From: Snodgrassella alvi
Lineage (GTDB): Bacteria > Pseudomonadota > Gammaproteobacteria > Burkholderiales > Neisseriaceae
NCBI RefSeq assembly: GCF_002777825.1
Contig: NZ_MEIR01000067.1
Coordinates: forward strand, 1-49,570
Length of the DNA: 49,570 nucleotides
Reading direction: 5' to 3'
Below the pieces are notes generated by a model, which worked only from the letters and a program-made list of their open reading frames with translations, made no database searches and was not told the DNA's origin. Position numbers and translations under genes: made by a program. This document shows, piece by piece, positions 11,816 through 21,583 of this stretch. Within the stretch, counting starts at the first letter, position 1, and the number at the start of each line of letters is the position of its first letter.

Positions 11816-12478
11816 CTAAGCAACAGCTTTCTGCGCCAGATAAGTCTGTAAACCCCGTTCACGCAGTACACAGCTCGGACACTCACCGCAACCACCCTCC
11901 ACCCCGTTATAACAGGTATGCGTATGCTCGCGCACATAATCCAGATATCCTAGCTCATCAGCCAGCGCCCACGTCTGCGCTTTGTCCAGATACATCAGTG
12001 GCGTAATCAGCCTGAATTCATAATCCATCGCCAGATTCAGCGTTACATTCATCGACTGCACAAATACATTGCGGCAATCCGGGTAACCGGAAAAATCGGT
12101 TTCACACACGCCAGCAATCACATCATGAATCCCCTGCCCCTTGGCAAAAATCGCCGCATATAATAAAAACAGCGCATTGCGCCCATCAACAAAGGTATTC
12201 GGCAGCCCCTCAGCCGGCGCCTCAATTGCCTGCTGCTCATCCATCAGCGCATTATGGGTAATGCTTTGCAACAGCGATAAATCCATCACTGTTTGCGCCA
12301 CACCTAAGTCCTGCGCTATCCAGCGCGCCTTTTGCAGTTCAATTGCGTGACGCTGGCCATACTGAAAAGTAATCGTCTGTACATTCTCGCGTCCGTAAGT
12401 CGCGATAGCCTGCAACAAACAGGTAGTCGAATCCTGACCGCCGGAAAAAATCACCAGCGCTTGAGCATGTTGTTTCAT
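11816..12478 (-). CDS. queC: 7-cyano-7-deazaguanine (preQ0) synthase
   Basis: 220 residues, normal for QueC. It converts 7-carboxy-7-deazaguanine to preQ0 with ATP and ammonia, in the pathway to queuosine in tRNA. The ATP pyrophosphatase loop [10 protein letters not shown] is near the N-terminus. The zinc ligands form a cysteine cluster near the C-terminus ([15 protein letters not shown]). It is divergent from tsaD; the 194-base gap between them must hold both promoters. No other queuosine genes are in the window. Confidence 0.96.
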   Translation of the reverse strand: MKQHAQALVIFSGGQDSTTCLLQAIATYGRENVQTITFQYGQRHAIELQKARWIAQDLGVAQTVMDLSLLQSITHNALMDEQQAIEAPAEGLPNTFVDGRNALFLLYAAIFAKGQGIHDVIAGVCETDFSGYPDCRNVFVQSMNVTLNLAMDYEFRLITPLMYLDKAQTWALADELGYLDYVREHTHTCYNGVEGGCGECPSCVLRERGLQTYLAQKAVA

Positions 12479-12672
12479 TATCCAGATTCCTTAGTTTTGA
12501 TTTCAGAAGCGGCCGAAAAACCCATTTTCCAACCGTCTGACGTGGGAAGTTTGCGAACCACGCAGTCACTTATTATAAAACATTTGCTCTCCCATACTGC
12601 CAGTCTGACCACGAAAGCGTGTAAAAGAGGTAAAATAATCGGCTTTACTGCTTAGAATTCAAGTATTCAAAC

Positions 12673-13695
12673 ATGTTGGTATTGGGAATCGAATCATCCT
12701 GTGACGAAACCGGCGTTGCTCTCTATGACAGCACGCATGGGCTACTGGCGCATCAGCTACATACACAAATTGCCATGCATGCTGAATATGGTGGCGTCGT
12801 ACCCGAGCTGGCCAGTCGCGACCATATCCGCCGTCTCACCCCGCTTACTTATGCCTGCCTACAGGAGGCCGGCAAAACCTACCAAGACATCGATGCCATT
12901 GCCTATACACAAGGGCCGGGTCTGGGCGGCGCCTTGCTGGCTGGTGCCAGCTTTGCCAACGCACTGGCATTTGCCCTCAACAAACCCATCATTCCAGTAC
13001 ATCACCTTGAAGGCCATATGTTATCGCCGCTGCTCAGCGAAGAAAAACCAGCCTTTCCCTTTGTAGCCCTGCTGGTTTCTGGCGGCCATACCCAATTCAT
13101 GGCGGTAAAAGACATCGGCGATTATACTCTGCTGGGCGAAAGCATCGATGATGCCGCCGGAGAAGCATTTGATAAAACCGCCAAACTGCTCGGCCTGCCC
13201 TATCCGGGTGGCGCAAAACTGTCCGAGCTGGCCAGATTGGGGCAACCGGGCAGCCTGCATTTTCCGCGCCCGATGCTGCATTCACACGACCTGAATATGA
13301 GCTTTTCCGGCCTGAAAACCGCCGTACTCACCACCGTAAACAAAATCCGTGCAGAAACCGGTTGCGGCGAAAAGCTGCCAGAACAAATTCGCAATAACAT
13401 CTGCCGCGAATTTCAGGATGCCGTAGTAGACGTACTCACCAGTAAAGCCAAACAGGCACTAAAACAGACTGGCTACCAGCAGTTGGTTGTTGCTGGTGGC
13501 GTAGGCGCCAACTGGAAGTTGCGCCAAAGCCTCAGCAGCCTACCCAAAGTGCGTACATTCTTTCCTCCAATGGCTTACTGTACCGATAATGGCGCCATGA
13601 TTGCCTTTGCCGGTGCCATGCATCTGGCCAGTGCCCAGCCGGCTGCCGGTTTCAACGTCAAACCACGCTGGCCATTAAGCCAGATTGTCCAGTAA
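12673..13695 (+). CDS. tsaD: tRNA N6-threonylcarbamoyladenosine transferase
   Basis: 340 residues, full length. TsaD transfers the threonylcarbamoyl group from TC-AMP to A37 of tRNAs that read ANN codons, together with TsaB and TsaE. It starts [14 protein letters not shown], typical of the family, with the metal-binding HHLEGH motif near residue 113 and the ASKH-fold glycine-rich loops ([19 protein letters not shown]). It is followed after 39 bases by an ABC-F gene in the same direction. Confidence 0.97.
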   Translation: MLVLGIESSCDETGVALYDSTHGLLAHQLHTQIAMHAEYGGVVPELASRDHIRRLTPLTYACLQEAGKTYQDIDAIAYTQGPGLGGALLAGASFANALAFALNKPIIPVHHLEGHMLSPLLSEEKPAFPFVALLVSGGHTQFMAVKDIGDYTLLGESIDDAAGEAFDKTAKLLGLPYPGGAKLSELARLGQPGSLHFPRPMLHSHDLNMSFSGLKTAVLTTVNKIRAETGCGEKLPEQIRNNICREFQDAVVDVLTSKAKQALKQTGYQQLVVAGGVGANWKLRQSLSSLPKVRTFFPPMAYCTDNGAMIAFAGAMHLASAQPAAGFNVKPRWPLSQIVQ

Positions 13696-13734
13696 CGCCA
13701 TACCCCGATAGCACTTTCCATCGCACTGATTAAT

Positions 13735-15639
13735 ATGATTGAAATCAAAAACCTCAGCTTACAGCGTGGCAGTAAACAACTTCTGCACAACGCCAGCCTG
13801 ACTATCTATCCCGGCCAGCGCATCGGCCTGATTGGCAAAAACGGTACGGGTAAATCCAGCCTGTTTGCCTTGCTGGAAGGTAAAATCAGCCACGACAGCG
13901 GAGACATTCGCTTGCCCAAACATTGGCGGCTGGCTACCGTCAAACAGGAAACACCGGCACTGGACACCCCTGCGCTGGATTACGTCTTGCAGGGCGATGG
14001 CGAATTACAGGAGCTACAACAGCTACTGCAACAGGCAGAAGCCTGCAACGATGGCCTCAAACAGGCAGAATACCATGCACGACTGGACGAAATCGGCGCC
14101 TACAGCGCTCCGGCTCGCGCAGCCAAACTGCTCAACGGCCTTGGCTTTTCACAGCATGAACAGCGGCAGCCGGTAAAATCATTCAGTGGTGGCTGGCGTA
14201 TGCGCCTGAATCTGGCACAGGCATTGATGTGCCGTACCGATTTACTCCTTCTGGACGAACCCACTAACCATCTGGATTTGGAAACTGTTTTATGGCTCGA
14301 GCAGCATCTGGCCAGTTTAGATACCACCCAGATAATCATCTCGCACGACCGCGACTTTCTCAACGCCACCACCACCCAAACAGCAGAACTGGCACAGCAG
14401 CAACTTACGCTCTATGGTGGCAACTATGACTTTTACCAGCAGGAACGTGCACAGCGACTGGCACAGCAACAGGCAGCCTATCTCAAACAGCAGGCACATA
14501 TCCAGCACCTGCAATCCTTTATCGACCGCTTCAAGGCCAAAGCCACCAAAGCGGTACAGGCACAAAGCCGCATTAAGGCACTGGCACGGCTCGAACGCAT
14601 CGCACCAGCACACTTGGACAGCGAATTCTCCTTTGAATTTGCTCAGCCCGACCACTTGCCCAATCCCCTGCTGAAACTGGAACACATCAACCTTGGCTAT
14701 GGCGACAAAACCGTATTGCACAATATCGATCTGTCGGTAGAATCTGGTGCCCGCTATGGCCTGCTGGGCGTAAATGGCAGTGGTAAATCCACCCTTATCA
14801 AAGCTATATCCGGCAGCCTGCAACCGATAAGCGGCCAGATTGTACGCGCGGAAAAACTCAAAATCGGCTACTTTGCCCAACACCAGCTCGAAACTCTGCG
14901 TGCTGACCAGAGCCCGATCTGGCATATTCAGCAACTGTCACCCGAAGTGCGCGAACAGGAAATCCGCAACTTTCTTGGCAGCTTTGCCTTTATCGGCGAT
15001 ATGGCCTTACAGCCAATAGCTCCCTTTTCCGGTGGTGAAAAAGCACGTCTGGCACTGGCCATGATTGTGTGGCAGAAGCCCAATCTGTTACTACTGGACG
15101 AACCAACCAACCATCTTGATCTAGACATGCGCCATGCCCTGACACTGGCTCTGCAAAGCTTTCAGGGTGCACTGATAGTCGTATCCCACGACCGCAGCCT
15201 ACTCGAATCCACTACCGATGCCCTGATTTACCTCAATCAGGGAGAACTTAAACATTTCGATGGCGACCTGAGCAACTACCGCCAGTGGCGTTTAACTCAG
15301 CAACAGCGCAATGATGAACAGCCACAAAACCCCAACGATAGCCTTAATCGCAAAGAACAGAAACGCATCGAAGCTCAACAGCGACAGGAACGCGCCCGTC
15401 TGGCCAAACCTTTACTAAAAAACATCGAAAAAGCCGAGCGCGACATGGAAAACTGGCAACAGCAACAACAACAATGTGAAGCATTTCTAGCCAGCGAACA
15501 GGCTTACCTTGACGAAAACCGGGAAAAATTACAACAAATCATTACCCAATTGGCCGAGCTCAAAGTAAAATTAACCCAAACTGAAGAAAAATGGCTTGAA
15601 TGGCAACAACAAGTAGAAGACATCAACCTGAACAAGTGA
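13735..15639 (+). CDS. ABC-F family ATPase (YheS-like)
   Basis: 634 residues with two ABC domains and no membrane segments. Walker A motifs are GKNGTGKSS and GVNGSGKST, signatures FSGGWRMRLN and FSGGEKARLA, and both Walker B segments read LLLLDEPTNHLDL. The linker between the domains is rich in Gln/Ala and there is a charged coiled-coil C-terminus of about 100 residues. Length and order match E. coli YheS, a ribosome-associated ABC-F protein that helps translation of difficult peptides. It could also be called Uup-like, but the N-terminal start and length fit YheS better. Confidence 0.92.
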   Translation: MIEIKNLSLQRGSKQLLHNASLTIYPGQRIGLIGKNGTGKSSLFALLEGKISHDSGDIRLPKHWRLATVKQETPALDTPALDYVLQGDGELQELQQLLQQAEACNDGLKQAEYHARLDEIGAYSAPARAAKLLNGLGFSQHEQRQPVKSFSGGWRMRLNLAQALMCRTDLLLLDEPTNHLDLETVLWLEQHLASLDTTQIIISHDRDFLNATTTQTAELAQQQLTLYGGNYDFYQQERAQRLAQQQAAYLKQQAHIQHLQSFIDRFKAKATKAVQAQSRIKALARLERIAPAHLDSEFSFEFAQPDHLPNPLLKLEHINLGYGDKTVLHNIDLSVESGARYGLLGVNGSGKSTLIKAISGSLQPISGQIVRAEKLKIGYFAQHQLETLRADQSPIWHIQQLSPEVREQEIRNFLGSFAFIGDMALQPIAPFSGGEKARLALAMIVWQKPNLLLLDEPTNHLDLDMRHALTLALQSFQGALIVVSHDRSLLESTTDALIYLNQGELKHFDGDLSNYRQWRLTQQQRNDEQPQNPNDSLNRKEQKRIEAQQRQERARLAKPLLKNIEKAERDMENWQQQQQQCEAFLASEQAYLDENREKLQQIITQLAELKVKLTQTEEKWLEWQQQVEDINLNK

Positions 15640-15663
15640 ATTAATGATGTACAAGGTTCAATA

Positions 15664-16137
15664 ATGACATACAACAAATTCCTTCCCATACTGATATTGA
15701 CCGGCAGCCTATTTATGGGGCACAGTGCCTATGCTAAAGTTTATACCTGTCTTGAAAACGGCGAAATTGTCTATACCTCCAAACCAAAGGGCAACTGTGC
15801 AGTAGCTAATCTGCCGCCTATCGGCAGCTACAGTGACAGTCGCCGCAGCAGCCCCTCAGCAGCCATACGTAGCCGGCCGCGCCCAGCAACTCGGGTAGCC
15901 ACGGCCTATAGCGGCCCACAACCCACGGTTAACATCGTTCCCAAAGGCAGCGACAATACCCGTCGTGCCATTTTGCAACAGGAACTGACCAATGAACGCA
16001 ACGCTCTGGCACAGGCACAACAGGCTCTCAACCGCAGCCGTACCGGCAAAGGCGGCAACATCACCGAGCTGCAAAGTGCTGTACTTGACCGGCAGCAGAA
16101 CATTCAGGCCATCCAGCGAGAACTTGGCCGTATGTAA
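15664..16137 (+). CDS. DUF4124-type secreted protein, first of a tandem pair
   Basis: 157 residues with a clear signal peptide (cleavage likely after HSAYA, residue ~24). The mature protein starts KVYTCLENGEIVYTSKPKGNC, the DUF4124 pattern of a short beta domain with two cysteines. A Ser/Arg/Pro-rich linker follows, and the C-terminus is a predicted coiled coil (QELTNERNALAQAQQALNRS). It starts 24 bases after the ABC-F stop and 21 bases before its paralogue. Periplasmic location is inferred. Function unknown. Confidence 0.85.
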   Translation: MTYNKFLPILILTGSLFMGHSAYAKVYTCLENGEIVYTSKPKGNCAVANLPPIGSYSDSRRSSPSAAIRSRPRPATRVATAYSGPQPTVNIVPKGSDNTRRAILQQELTNERNALAQAQQALNRSRTGKGGNITELQSAVLDRQQNIQAIQRELGRM

Positions 16138-16158
16138 AACTCAGACAAAGGATAAATC

Positions 16159-16590
16159 ATGAAAAAACGCTTAATAATGACAGCAATGTGCGCCCTGATG
16201 AGTGCTTCCGCGCTAGCACAAGTGTACGAATGTATCGATAGCCGTGGCAACCACAGCTATGCAGAAATTCCTAAAGGGAAAAACTGTCATCCAGCCAGCA
16301 ATCTGGGCGCAAATTTTTCAACGACTCCCGCCTATAAAGCCGCCACAATCAATAGCACAGATAGCGCCAGAGACACAGACACAACTGCCAGCAGCCAGCC
16401 CAACAATGCCGCCATCGCCACCGCTCGAAAAAATCTTGCTGATGCTCAGAAAGCTTTAGAAGAAGGCAAAAAAATACGTCTAGGCAATGAACGCAATTAT
16501 GTACGTTATCAGGAACGCATCAAAGGGCTCGAAGATATGGTCAAAACTCGGCAACAGGAACTAGATAATGCCATCAATAATAAAAGATAA
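16159..16590 (+). CDS. DUF4124-type secreted protein, second of a tandem pair
   Basis: 143 residues with the same plan as its neighbour: signal peptide (cleavage near SASALA), a short domain with two cysteines (QVYECIDSRGNHSYAEIPKG, then NC), a Thr/Ser/Ala-rich linker and a C-terminal charged helix (RIKGLEDMVKTRQQELDN). An AAAGGA ribosome site precedes the start. The pair probably arose by tandem duplication, though the sequences have diverged widely. Function unknown. Confidence 0.85.
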   Translation: MKKRLIMTAMCALMSASALAQVYECIDSRGNHSYAEIPKGKNCHPASNLGANFSTTPAYKAATINSTDSARDTDTTASSQPNNAAIATARKNLADAQKALEEGKKIRLGNERNYVRYQERIKGLEDMVKTRQQELDNAINNKR

Positions 16591-16636
16591 TTTTGCTACT
16601 ATTCAGTATAGTCTACTAAAAATATCAGCAAAACAG

Positions 16637-16670
16637 CAGTAGCTGTGCTTACTCCTGACATCAGCTACTG
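16637..16670. terminator. Hairpin between the DUF4124 genes and dnaE
   Basis: A perfect nine-base stem (CAGTAGCTG at 16637-16645 with 16662-16670) with a 16-base loop, between two convergent genes. It probably serves both sides, although neither side has a long T run. Confidence 0.55.
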
Positions 16671-16683
16671 TCTGTTATTACAC

Positions 16684-19600
16684 TCAGAAACTTACCTGCA
16701 CTGCTTCATCACCCAGTAAAGCGTACAGGCTGTCGAATAAAGTTGCCTCTGGCTTGATTAACCAGCTTTTATCCGCGCGCAATTCACCATAAGCCAGCCC
16801 ATACTGGCAGCAGAATTTCAGTGGCACATGCGCCTGCTGCTCACAATAAGGCCGTAACAGCGCCGCCAGTTGACTAACGGGTGTATCCGCAGCGATATGC
16901 AATTGTAGACTGCGCGCATAACGGGCACTGGCTTCAGCAAGCGTAAATGCATCATCAGCAGTAATGCGTAAGCCATCGCCGCCATTGTATTCATCAACCG
17001 CAACCTTGCATTCCATAATCAATACCTGATCGGCCTTTAGACTAGCACCATATTCTTCCAACGCCTGACCAGCTACCACTACCTCCTGCTTGGCACTTCC
17101 ATCTTCCAGTTGCACTACGGCAAATTTACCGCGTTTACCCATAATATAACGCACCGCAGTTACAAATCCGGCCACTTTCTGCTTATTATTGGATGGCTTA
17201 AGTGCCGCCAGTTTACTGCTCACCAGTGCGCGCACCTTATCAGCGTAAGGTTCGAAAGGATGGCCGGAAAAATAGAAGCCCATTGCCTGCTTTTCTTCCG
17301 CCAGTTTTACCGCCAGTGGCCATGGTGCCACTTCTTCCATTTGCAGGGGCTCTATAGCATCTTCCACCATATCAAATAAGCCACCCTGATTAGCATTGGC
17401 GGCCACCTGTTCTGCATTGTCCATCGCCAGTCCAATATTAGCCAGCAACTGAGCACGATTCGGATTTAGTTCATCAAATGCACCGGCTCGTACTAGAGCT
17501 TCCATAGTGCGGCGGTTCAGATGCTGGCGGTCGACGCGCTGGCAGAAATCAAACAGATCAGTAAACGCACCACCTGTTTCACGAGCACGCACAATTGCCT
17601 CTACCGCCCCCTCACCCGTACCTTTAATCGCACCCAGCGCATAACGAATCTGCTTATTATTATTTGGTGTAAACCGATAAAACGATTCATTGATACTGGG
17701 TGGCAGGAAAGTAATACCATTTTCAATACCATCATCAACAAAGATTTTCAGCTGGTCAGTATTGGTTAACTCGCTGGACATCGTACCCGCCAGATATTCA
17801 GCCAGATAATGACATTTAAGCCAGGCAGTCTGATACGATACCAGCGCATAAGCCGCAGCATGCGACTTATTGAAACCATAACCAGCGAATTTTTCCATAT
17901 AATTGAAAATCTCGTTGGCCGTTTGCTTATCGATACCTTTTTCTGCTGCCCCAGCTTCGAAAATGGCACGATGCTTCACCATTTCCTCCACCTTTTTCTT
18001 ACCCATAGCGCGCCGCAGTAAATCGGCGCCCCCCAGCGTATAGCCACCGCAAACCTGTGCCGCCTGCATCACCTGTTCCTGATATACCATCACCCCATAA
18101 GTGGAATCCAGTACCGGTTCCAGATTGGGATGCAGATATTCCACTTTTTCTTCACCGTGCATACGCCGGATAAAGTCGGGAATCAGATCCATAGGCCCCG
18201 GGCGGTACAAGGCCACAAACGCGATAATTTCCTCAAATTTGGTTGGGCGTGCTGTCACCAGCATCTTCTTCATCCCTACCGACTCAAACTGGAATACCGC
18301 AGTAGTATTGCCTTTGGCAAAAATATTGGCGTAAGTAGCTGCATCATCCAGCGGAATATGATTTACATCAACCTTCTGCCCAGTAGTCTCGAAAATAAAC
18401 TTTTGCGTCATCTCAATAATGGTCAAGTTGCGCAGCCCAAGAAAGTCGAATTTCACCAGACCAATCTGCTCAACATCGTCCTTGTCAAACATGGAAACCG
18501 GAGAGGCATCATCACCACTTGCCTGATAAATCGGACAGAAATCGGCAATTTTTCCGGGTGCCATCAGCACCCCGCCGGCATGCATACCCAAACCGCGAGT
18601 TAAGTCTTCCAGTTTCAGCGCCAGTGTCATCAGCTCTTCTGCCTCTTCTTCGCGCAATAACTGCTGAATCTGCGGTTCGGCTTCCTGTGCCTTAGCCAGA
18701 CTCAAAGGCTTATTTGCTTCAACCGGTATCAGCTTGGACAAACGATCACACAGCCCGAAAGGTAAATCCAACACACGTCCAACATCACGTACCACAGATT
18801 TCGATGACATCGTGCCAAAAGTCACAATCTGGCTTACCGCAGGCACACCATACTTATGACGTACATACTGAATCACACGGCCACGGTTTTCCTGACAGAA
18901 ATCGATATCAAAGTCTGGCATTGAAACCCGCTCTGGATTCAGAAAACGTTCAAACAGCAGGTTGTAACGCAGCGGATCCAAATCAGTAATTTTCAACGAA
19001 TATGCCACCAGCGAACCAGCACCGGAGCCACGCCCGGGGCCAACCGGACAGCCGTTCTGCTTGGCCCAGTTAATAAAGTCCTGCACAATCAGAAAATAAC
19101 CGGGAAACTGCATCTGGATAATAATGCCCAGCTCATAATCCAGTCGCTGCTGATATTCAGGCATTTTTTGTGCCCGCTCGGCTTCATCTGGATACAGAAA
19201 TGCCATACGTTCCTGCAAGCCCTCATTACTCAGCTGTATCAGCAGATCATCCAGCGTCATACCTTCTGGTGTCGGAAATAGTGGCAAATAATGTTTACCC
19301 AGTGTGAGCGTCAAATTACAACACTGCGCAATCGCCACCGTATTGGCCAACGCTTCAGGAATATCAGCAAAGCGCGCAGCCATTTCTTCCGGTGTCACAA
19401 AATACTGACTAGGCACAAAATCATGCGGACGGCGCTTGTCTGCCAGCACATAACCACTGGCAATACATACCCTTGCTTCATGTGCATGAAAATCATCAGC
19501 ATCCATAAACTGTACCGGATGTGTGGCCACCACTGGCAACTGCCGCTCAGCAGCAAGCGCCACACTGCCCGCCACCACAGCTTCCCATTCCGGCCGTTCC

Positions 19601-20130
19601 GGCAAGCGCTGAATTTCCAAATAAAAACAGTCGCCAAACCATTGCTGATATTTGGCACAGGCCTGTGCAGCCAGCTCTGGCTTATGCGCCAGCAAAGCCT
19701 GCCCAATTTCGCCATACTGTGCGCCTGACAAACAAATCAGCCCACTGTTATCTCCTTCTGCCAGCCATTGCTGCCGAATAAGAGGTTGATGCGGGTGGCG
19801 GTCTTCGCCTACATAAGCATCTGTCAGCAACTCATTCAGGCGCAGATAACCTGCATGATTTCTTACCACGAGCATCAGGCGAAAAGGCTTGTCAGGCTGA
19901 TCCGGATTTTCCACACGCACATCTACCGCCACGATAGGCTTGATACCAGCATTACGGCAGGCCTTATAAAACTTCACCATGCCAAATACATTCATCAAAT
20001 CACTGATACCGAGTGCCGGTATTCCTAAAGTACTGGCTCGCTTGACTGCTTCTTTAATCCGCACAATACCGTCTTCAATAGAAAACTCAGTATGCAGACG
20101 TAACGGAACATAGGGAAAATTGTTGGACAT
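16684..20130 (-). CDS. dnaE: DNA polymerase III alpha subunit
   Basis: 1148 residues from ATG at 20130 (MSNNFPYVPLRLHTEFS), which aligns with the start of E. coli DnaE (1160 residues). The frame is open further to 20271, but the extra residues do not resemble the family. Domains in order: PHP domain (HTEFS near the start), polymerase core with catalytic aspartates in MPDFDIDF, beta-clamp/HhH region, and a C-terminal OB fold (about residues 980-1060). It is the replicative polymerase subunit. Convergent with the DUF4124 genes; no neighbour in its operon is obvious. Confidence 0.96.
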   Translation of the reverse strand: MSNNFPYVPLRLHTEFSIEDGIVRIKEAVKRASTLGIPALGISDLMNVFGMVKFYKACRNAGIKPIVAVDVRVENPDQPDKPFRLMLVVRNHAGYLRLNELLTDAYVGEDRHPHQPLIRQQWLAEGDNSGLICLSGAQYGEIGQALLAHKPELAAQACAKYQQWFGDCFYLEIQRLPERPEWEAVVAGSVALAAERQLPVVATHPVQFMDADDFHAHEARVCIASGYVLADKRRPHDFVPSQYFVTPEEMAARFADIPEALANTVAIAQCCNLTLTLGKHYLPLFPTPEGMTLDDLLIQLSNEGLQERMAFLYPDEAERAQKMPEYQQRLDYELGIIIQMQFPGYFLIVQDFINWAKQNGCPVGPGRGSGAGSLVAYSLKITDLDPLRYNLLFERFLNPERVSMPDFDIDFCQENRGRVIQYVRHKYGVPAVSQIVTFGTMSSKSVVRDVGRVLDLPFGLCDRLSKLIPVEANKPLSLAKAQEAEPQIQQLLREEEAEELMTLALKLEDLTRGLGMHAGGVLMAPGKIADFCPIYQASGDDASPVSMFDKDDVEQIGLVKFDFLGLRNLTIIEMTQKFIFETTGQKVDVNHIPLDDAATYANIFAKGNTTAVFQFESVGMKKMLVTARPTKFEEIIAFVALYRPGPMDLIPDFIRRMHGEEKVEYLHPNLEPVLDSTYGVMVYQEQVMQAAQVCGGYTLGGADLLRRAMGKKKVEEMVKHRAIFEAGAAEKGIDKQTANEIFNYMEKFAGYGFNKSHAAAYALVSYQTAWLKCHYLAEYLAGTMSSELTNTDQLKIFVDDGIENGITFLPPSINESFYRFTPNNNKQIRYALGAIKGTGEGAVEAIVRARETGGAFTDLFDFCQRVDRQHLNRRTMEALVRAGAFDELNPNRAQLLANIGLAMDNAEQVAANANQGGLFDMVEDAIEPLQMEEVAPWPLAVKLAEEKQAMGFYFSGHPFEPYADKVRALVSSKLAALKPSNNKQKVAGFVTAVRYIMGKRGKFAVVQLEDGSAKQEVVVAGQALEEYGASLKADQVLIMECKVAVDEYNGGDGLRITADDAFTLAEASARYARSLQLHIAADTPVSQLAALLRPYCEQQAHVPLKFCCQYGLAYGELRADKSWLIKPEATLFDSLYALLGDEAVQVSF

Positions 20131-20635
20131 AGCACTTTTCATACCAGAACAATGATTGTCTGGTTTATCGGAAATAAAAAAGAGATAAAACTGGTGGGCT
20201 AAACTGGCAACTTCATCAGCAGCATAGTGAAAAATACAAATGACACTATTCTGCACATTCAGCCAATGCACAGGCGCATCGTTACAGCGTTAATTTTACC
20301 TGATTTGCTCAATCACACAGCAATAAATATGGCATACAAAACTGATTGATTTATTATTCAGCAACAGAAAAGCGGACATAACTGTATAAGCATTACTGGT
20401 TTACAGACCAAACAGCATAGATTTACGCATTTGCACTTAATATAAGCACAAACTGCATTTTCCAAAAACAGGAAAATTCCAGTTAATCTGGATTTTTGTG
20501 AAAAAAAAGCATCTTTTAGTGGCATTTGACAGCATAAAACTACCAAAATATATATATCAATCAGGTTTCACAACCAGAATATCATCACAATGAATATCGC
20601 CAAGCCGGATACACTGAACGCATCATCCAATGAAA
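20131..20635. other. dnaE upstream region, no gene seen
   Basis: About 500 AT-rich bases between dnaE and the 6S RNA terminator. Short frames here (such as 20358-20546 minus) have no recognisable content. It should hold the dnaE promoter. Confidence 0.4.
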
Positions 20636-20667
20636 AACAGGCTGCCTGAATCATCAGGCAGCCTGTT
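20636..20667 (-). terminator. Terminator with paired uptake-sequence-like words
   Basis: A perfect 14-bp stem (20636-20649 with 20654-20667) with a four-base loop. On the minus strand it is followed by CTGTTTTTC. The plus-strand arm is an exact AGGCTGCCTGAA (20639-20650), the 12-base DNA uptake word described for Simonsiella; the other arm matches 11 of 12. Inverted uptake words used as terminators are a known habit of Neisseriaceae. It lies just past the 3' end of the 6S RNA. Confidence 0.85.
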
Positions 20668-20672
20668 CAAAC

Positions 20673-20858
20673 AGGTTTCCCCCACACGTGCCGCATTGGA
20701 CGCCATCCGCTTGAACCTTGAGGACAAGGCTGGCAGTATCGAATGGTTTCGGGTTCATTCACATGGAATGCTCACGCCCACCATTACCCAACCACCAAAA
20801 AAAGCGAATTATTGGTTCAAAGGAATATATGTCCTTACGAACACAGCAGGGGAAGAAA
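20673..20858 (-). ncRNA. ssrS: 6S RNA
   Basis: The minus strand just after zapA resembles 6S RNA. The 5' part (GTGTTCGTAAGGACATATAT) parallels the E. coli ATGTTCGCAAGCGGGC region, the middle carries GAGCATTCC, and the 3' part reads AAGGTTCAAGCGGATGGCGT as in the E. coli GGTTCAAGGGTTACAGCC region. The ends can pair (TTCCCC near 20855 with GGGGAA near 20678). zapA followed by ssrS is a widespread gene order in proteobacteria. 6S RNA binds sigma-70 RNA polymerase in stationary phase. End positions are approximate. Confidence 0.85.
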
Positions 20859-20861
20859 GAA

Positions 20862-21164
20862 CTATTTTACCACAAGTGTGAGTGTACTTTCACACAACTG
20901 GATCATATCCTGCATCTTACGCTCAAAATCTCCGACTGCCAAATTGCCATGCATCGTAAGTTTAAGTAAATCATGCGTCAGATTCAGCGCAGCCATAATC
21001 ACAATTTTATCTGTCTCAACAATCCGACCGGAACTCTGAATGGCAACAATTTTTTCATTCAGCATCTTTACAGCCTGCATCAACGTTTCATGCTCACTTC
21101 TGGGCGTACCTATATTGAAAGGACGGCCAAGAATCTCCACACGAACCTGCTGAATTTCGTCCAT
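20862..21164 (-). CDS. zapA: Cell division protein ZapA
   Basis: 100 residues, the family length. ZapA cross-links FtsZ filaments at midcell. The N-terminal domain (VRVEILGRPFNIGTP) and the C-terminal coiled coil (KMLNEKIVAIQ onward) are visible. The start codon overlaps the stop of the upstream coiled-coil gene by one base. The stop is directly followed by the 6S RNA gene. Confidence 0.92.
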   Translation of the reverse strand: MDEIQQVRVEILGRPFNIGTPRSEHETLMQAVKMLNEKIVAIQSSGRIVETDKIVIMAALNLTHDLLKLTMHGNLAVGDFERKMQDMIQLCESTLTLVVK

Positions 21165-21490
21165 TAAGAATCCTCCTGCGCCTGTGGTAAGCGTTGTAGC
21201 AATCGCTGTAATTCATCACTGGATGCCTGTAATATCGTGGTATAGCGTTTTTTTTCAGCAATCAGTTCATCAATAGTAGTTTGCATGCTTTCCTGTAAAT
21301 GAAATTTATCCTGTTCATACTGTTTACGCATTCGTTCACGTTCTGCCTGAAAATTTTCACCCTGTTGTTGCAACTGTTTTTTTACAGTTGATAACTGCTG
21401 AGTCAACTGATGCTTTTCAGCTAAAAGAGAATTAAAATGTATAACCAGCCGTTTAACACTGTCTTCCAATTGTTCTAGTTGATTTTCCAT
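21164..21490 (-). CDS. Coiled-coil protein upstream of zapA (ZapB/TIGR02449-like)
   Basis: 108 residues, almost entirely heptad-like and rich in Gln, Glu, Leu and Lys (for example QLSTVKKQLQQQGENFQAE). No signal peptide or membrane segment. A short coiled-coil gene directly ahead of zapA is common in beta- and gammaproteobacteria and is usually called ZapB-like. The one-base overlap with zapA supports coupled expression and a role in division. Sequence alone does not prove ZapB activity. Confidence 0.75.
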   Translation of the reverse strand: MENQLEQLEDSVKRLVIHFNSLLAEKHQLTQQLSTVKKQLQQQGENFQAERERMRKQYEQDKFHLQESMQTTIDELIAEKKRYTTILQASSDELQRLLQRLPQAQEDS

Positions 21491-21583
21491 TCCCTACCCG
21501 CTTCCGTCCGTAAAATACGCAGCATGGTTGCCTGATTTAGCCATCCGCCAGTCAAATTGTTATTTGTTATAACACTTAAATTA

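Noticed and set aside
20131-20271. N-terminal extension of dnaE
   Set aside because: The added residues do not fit DnaE; MSNNFPYVPL aligns with the family start.
20630-20881. 83-codon plus-strand frame after dnaE
   Set aside because: Begins inside the terminator hairpin and is antisense to the 6S RNA region.
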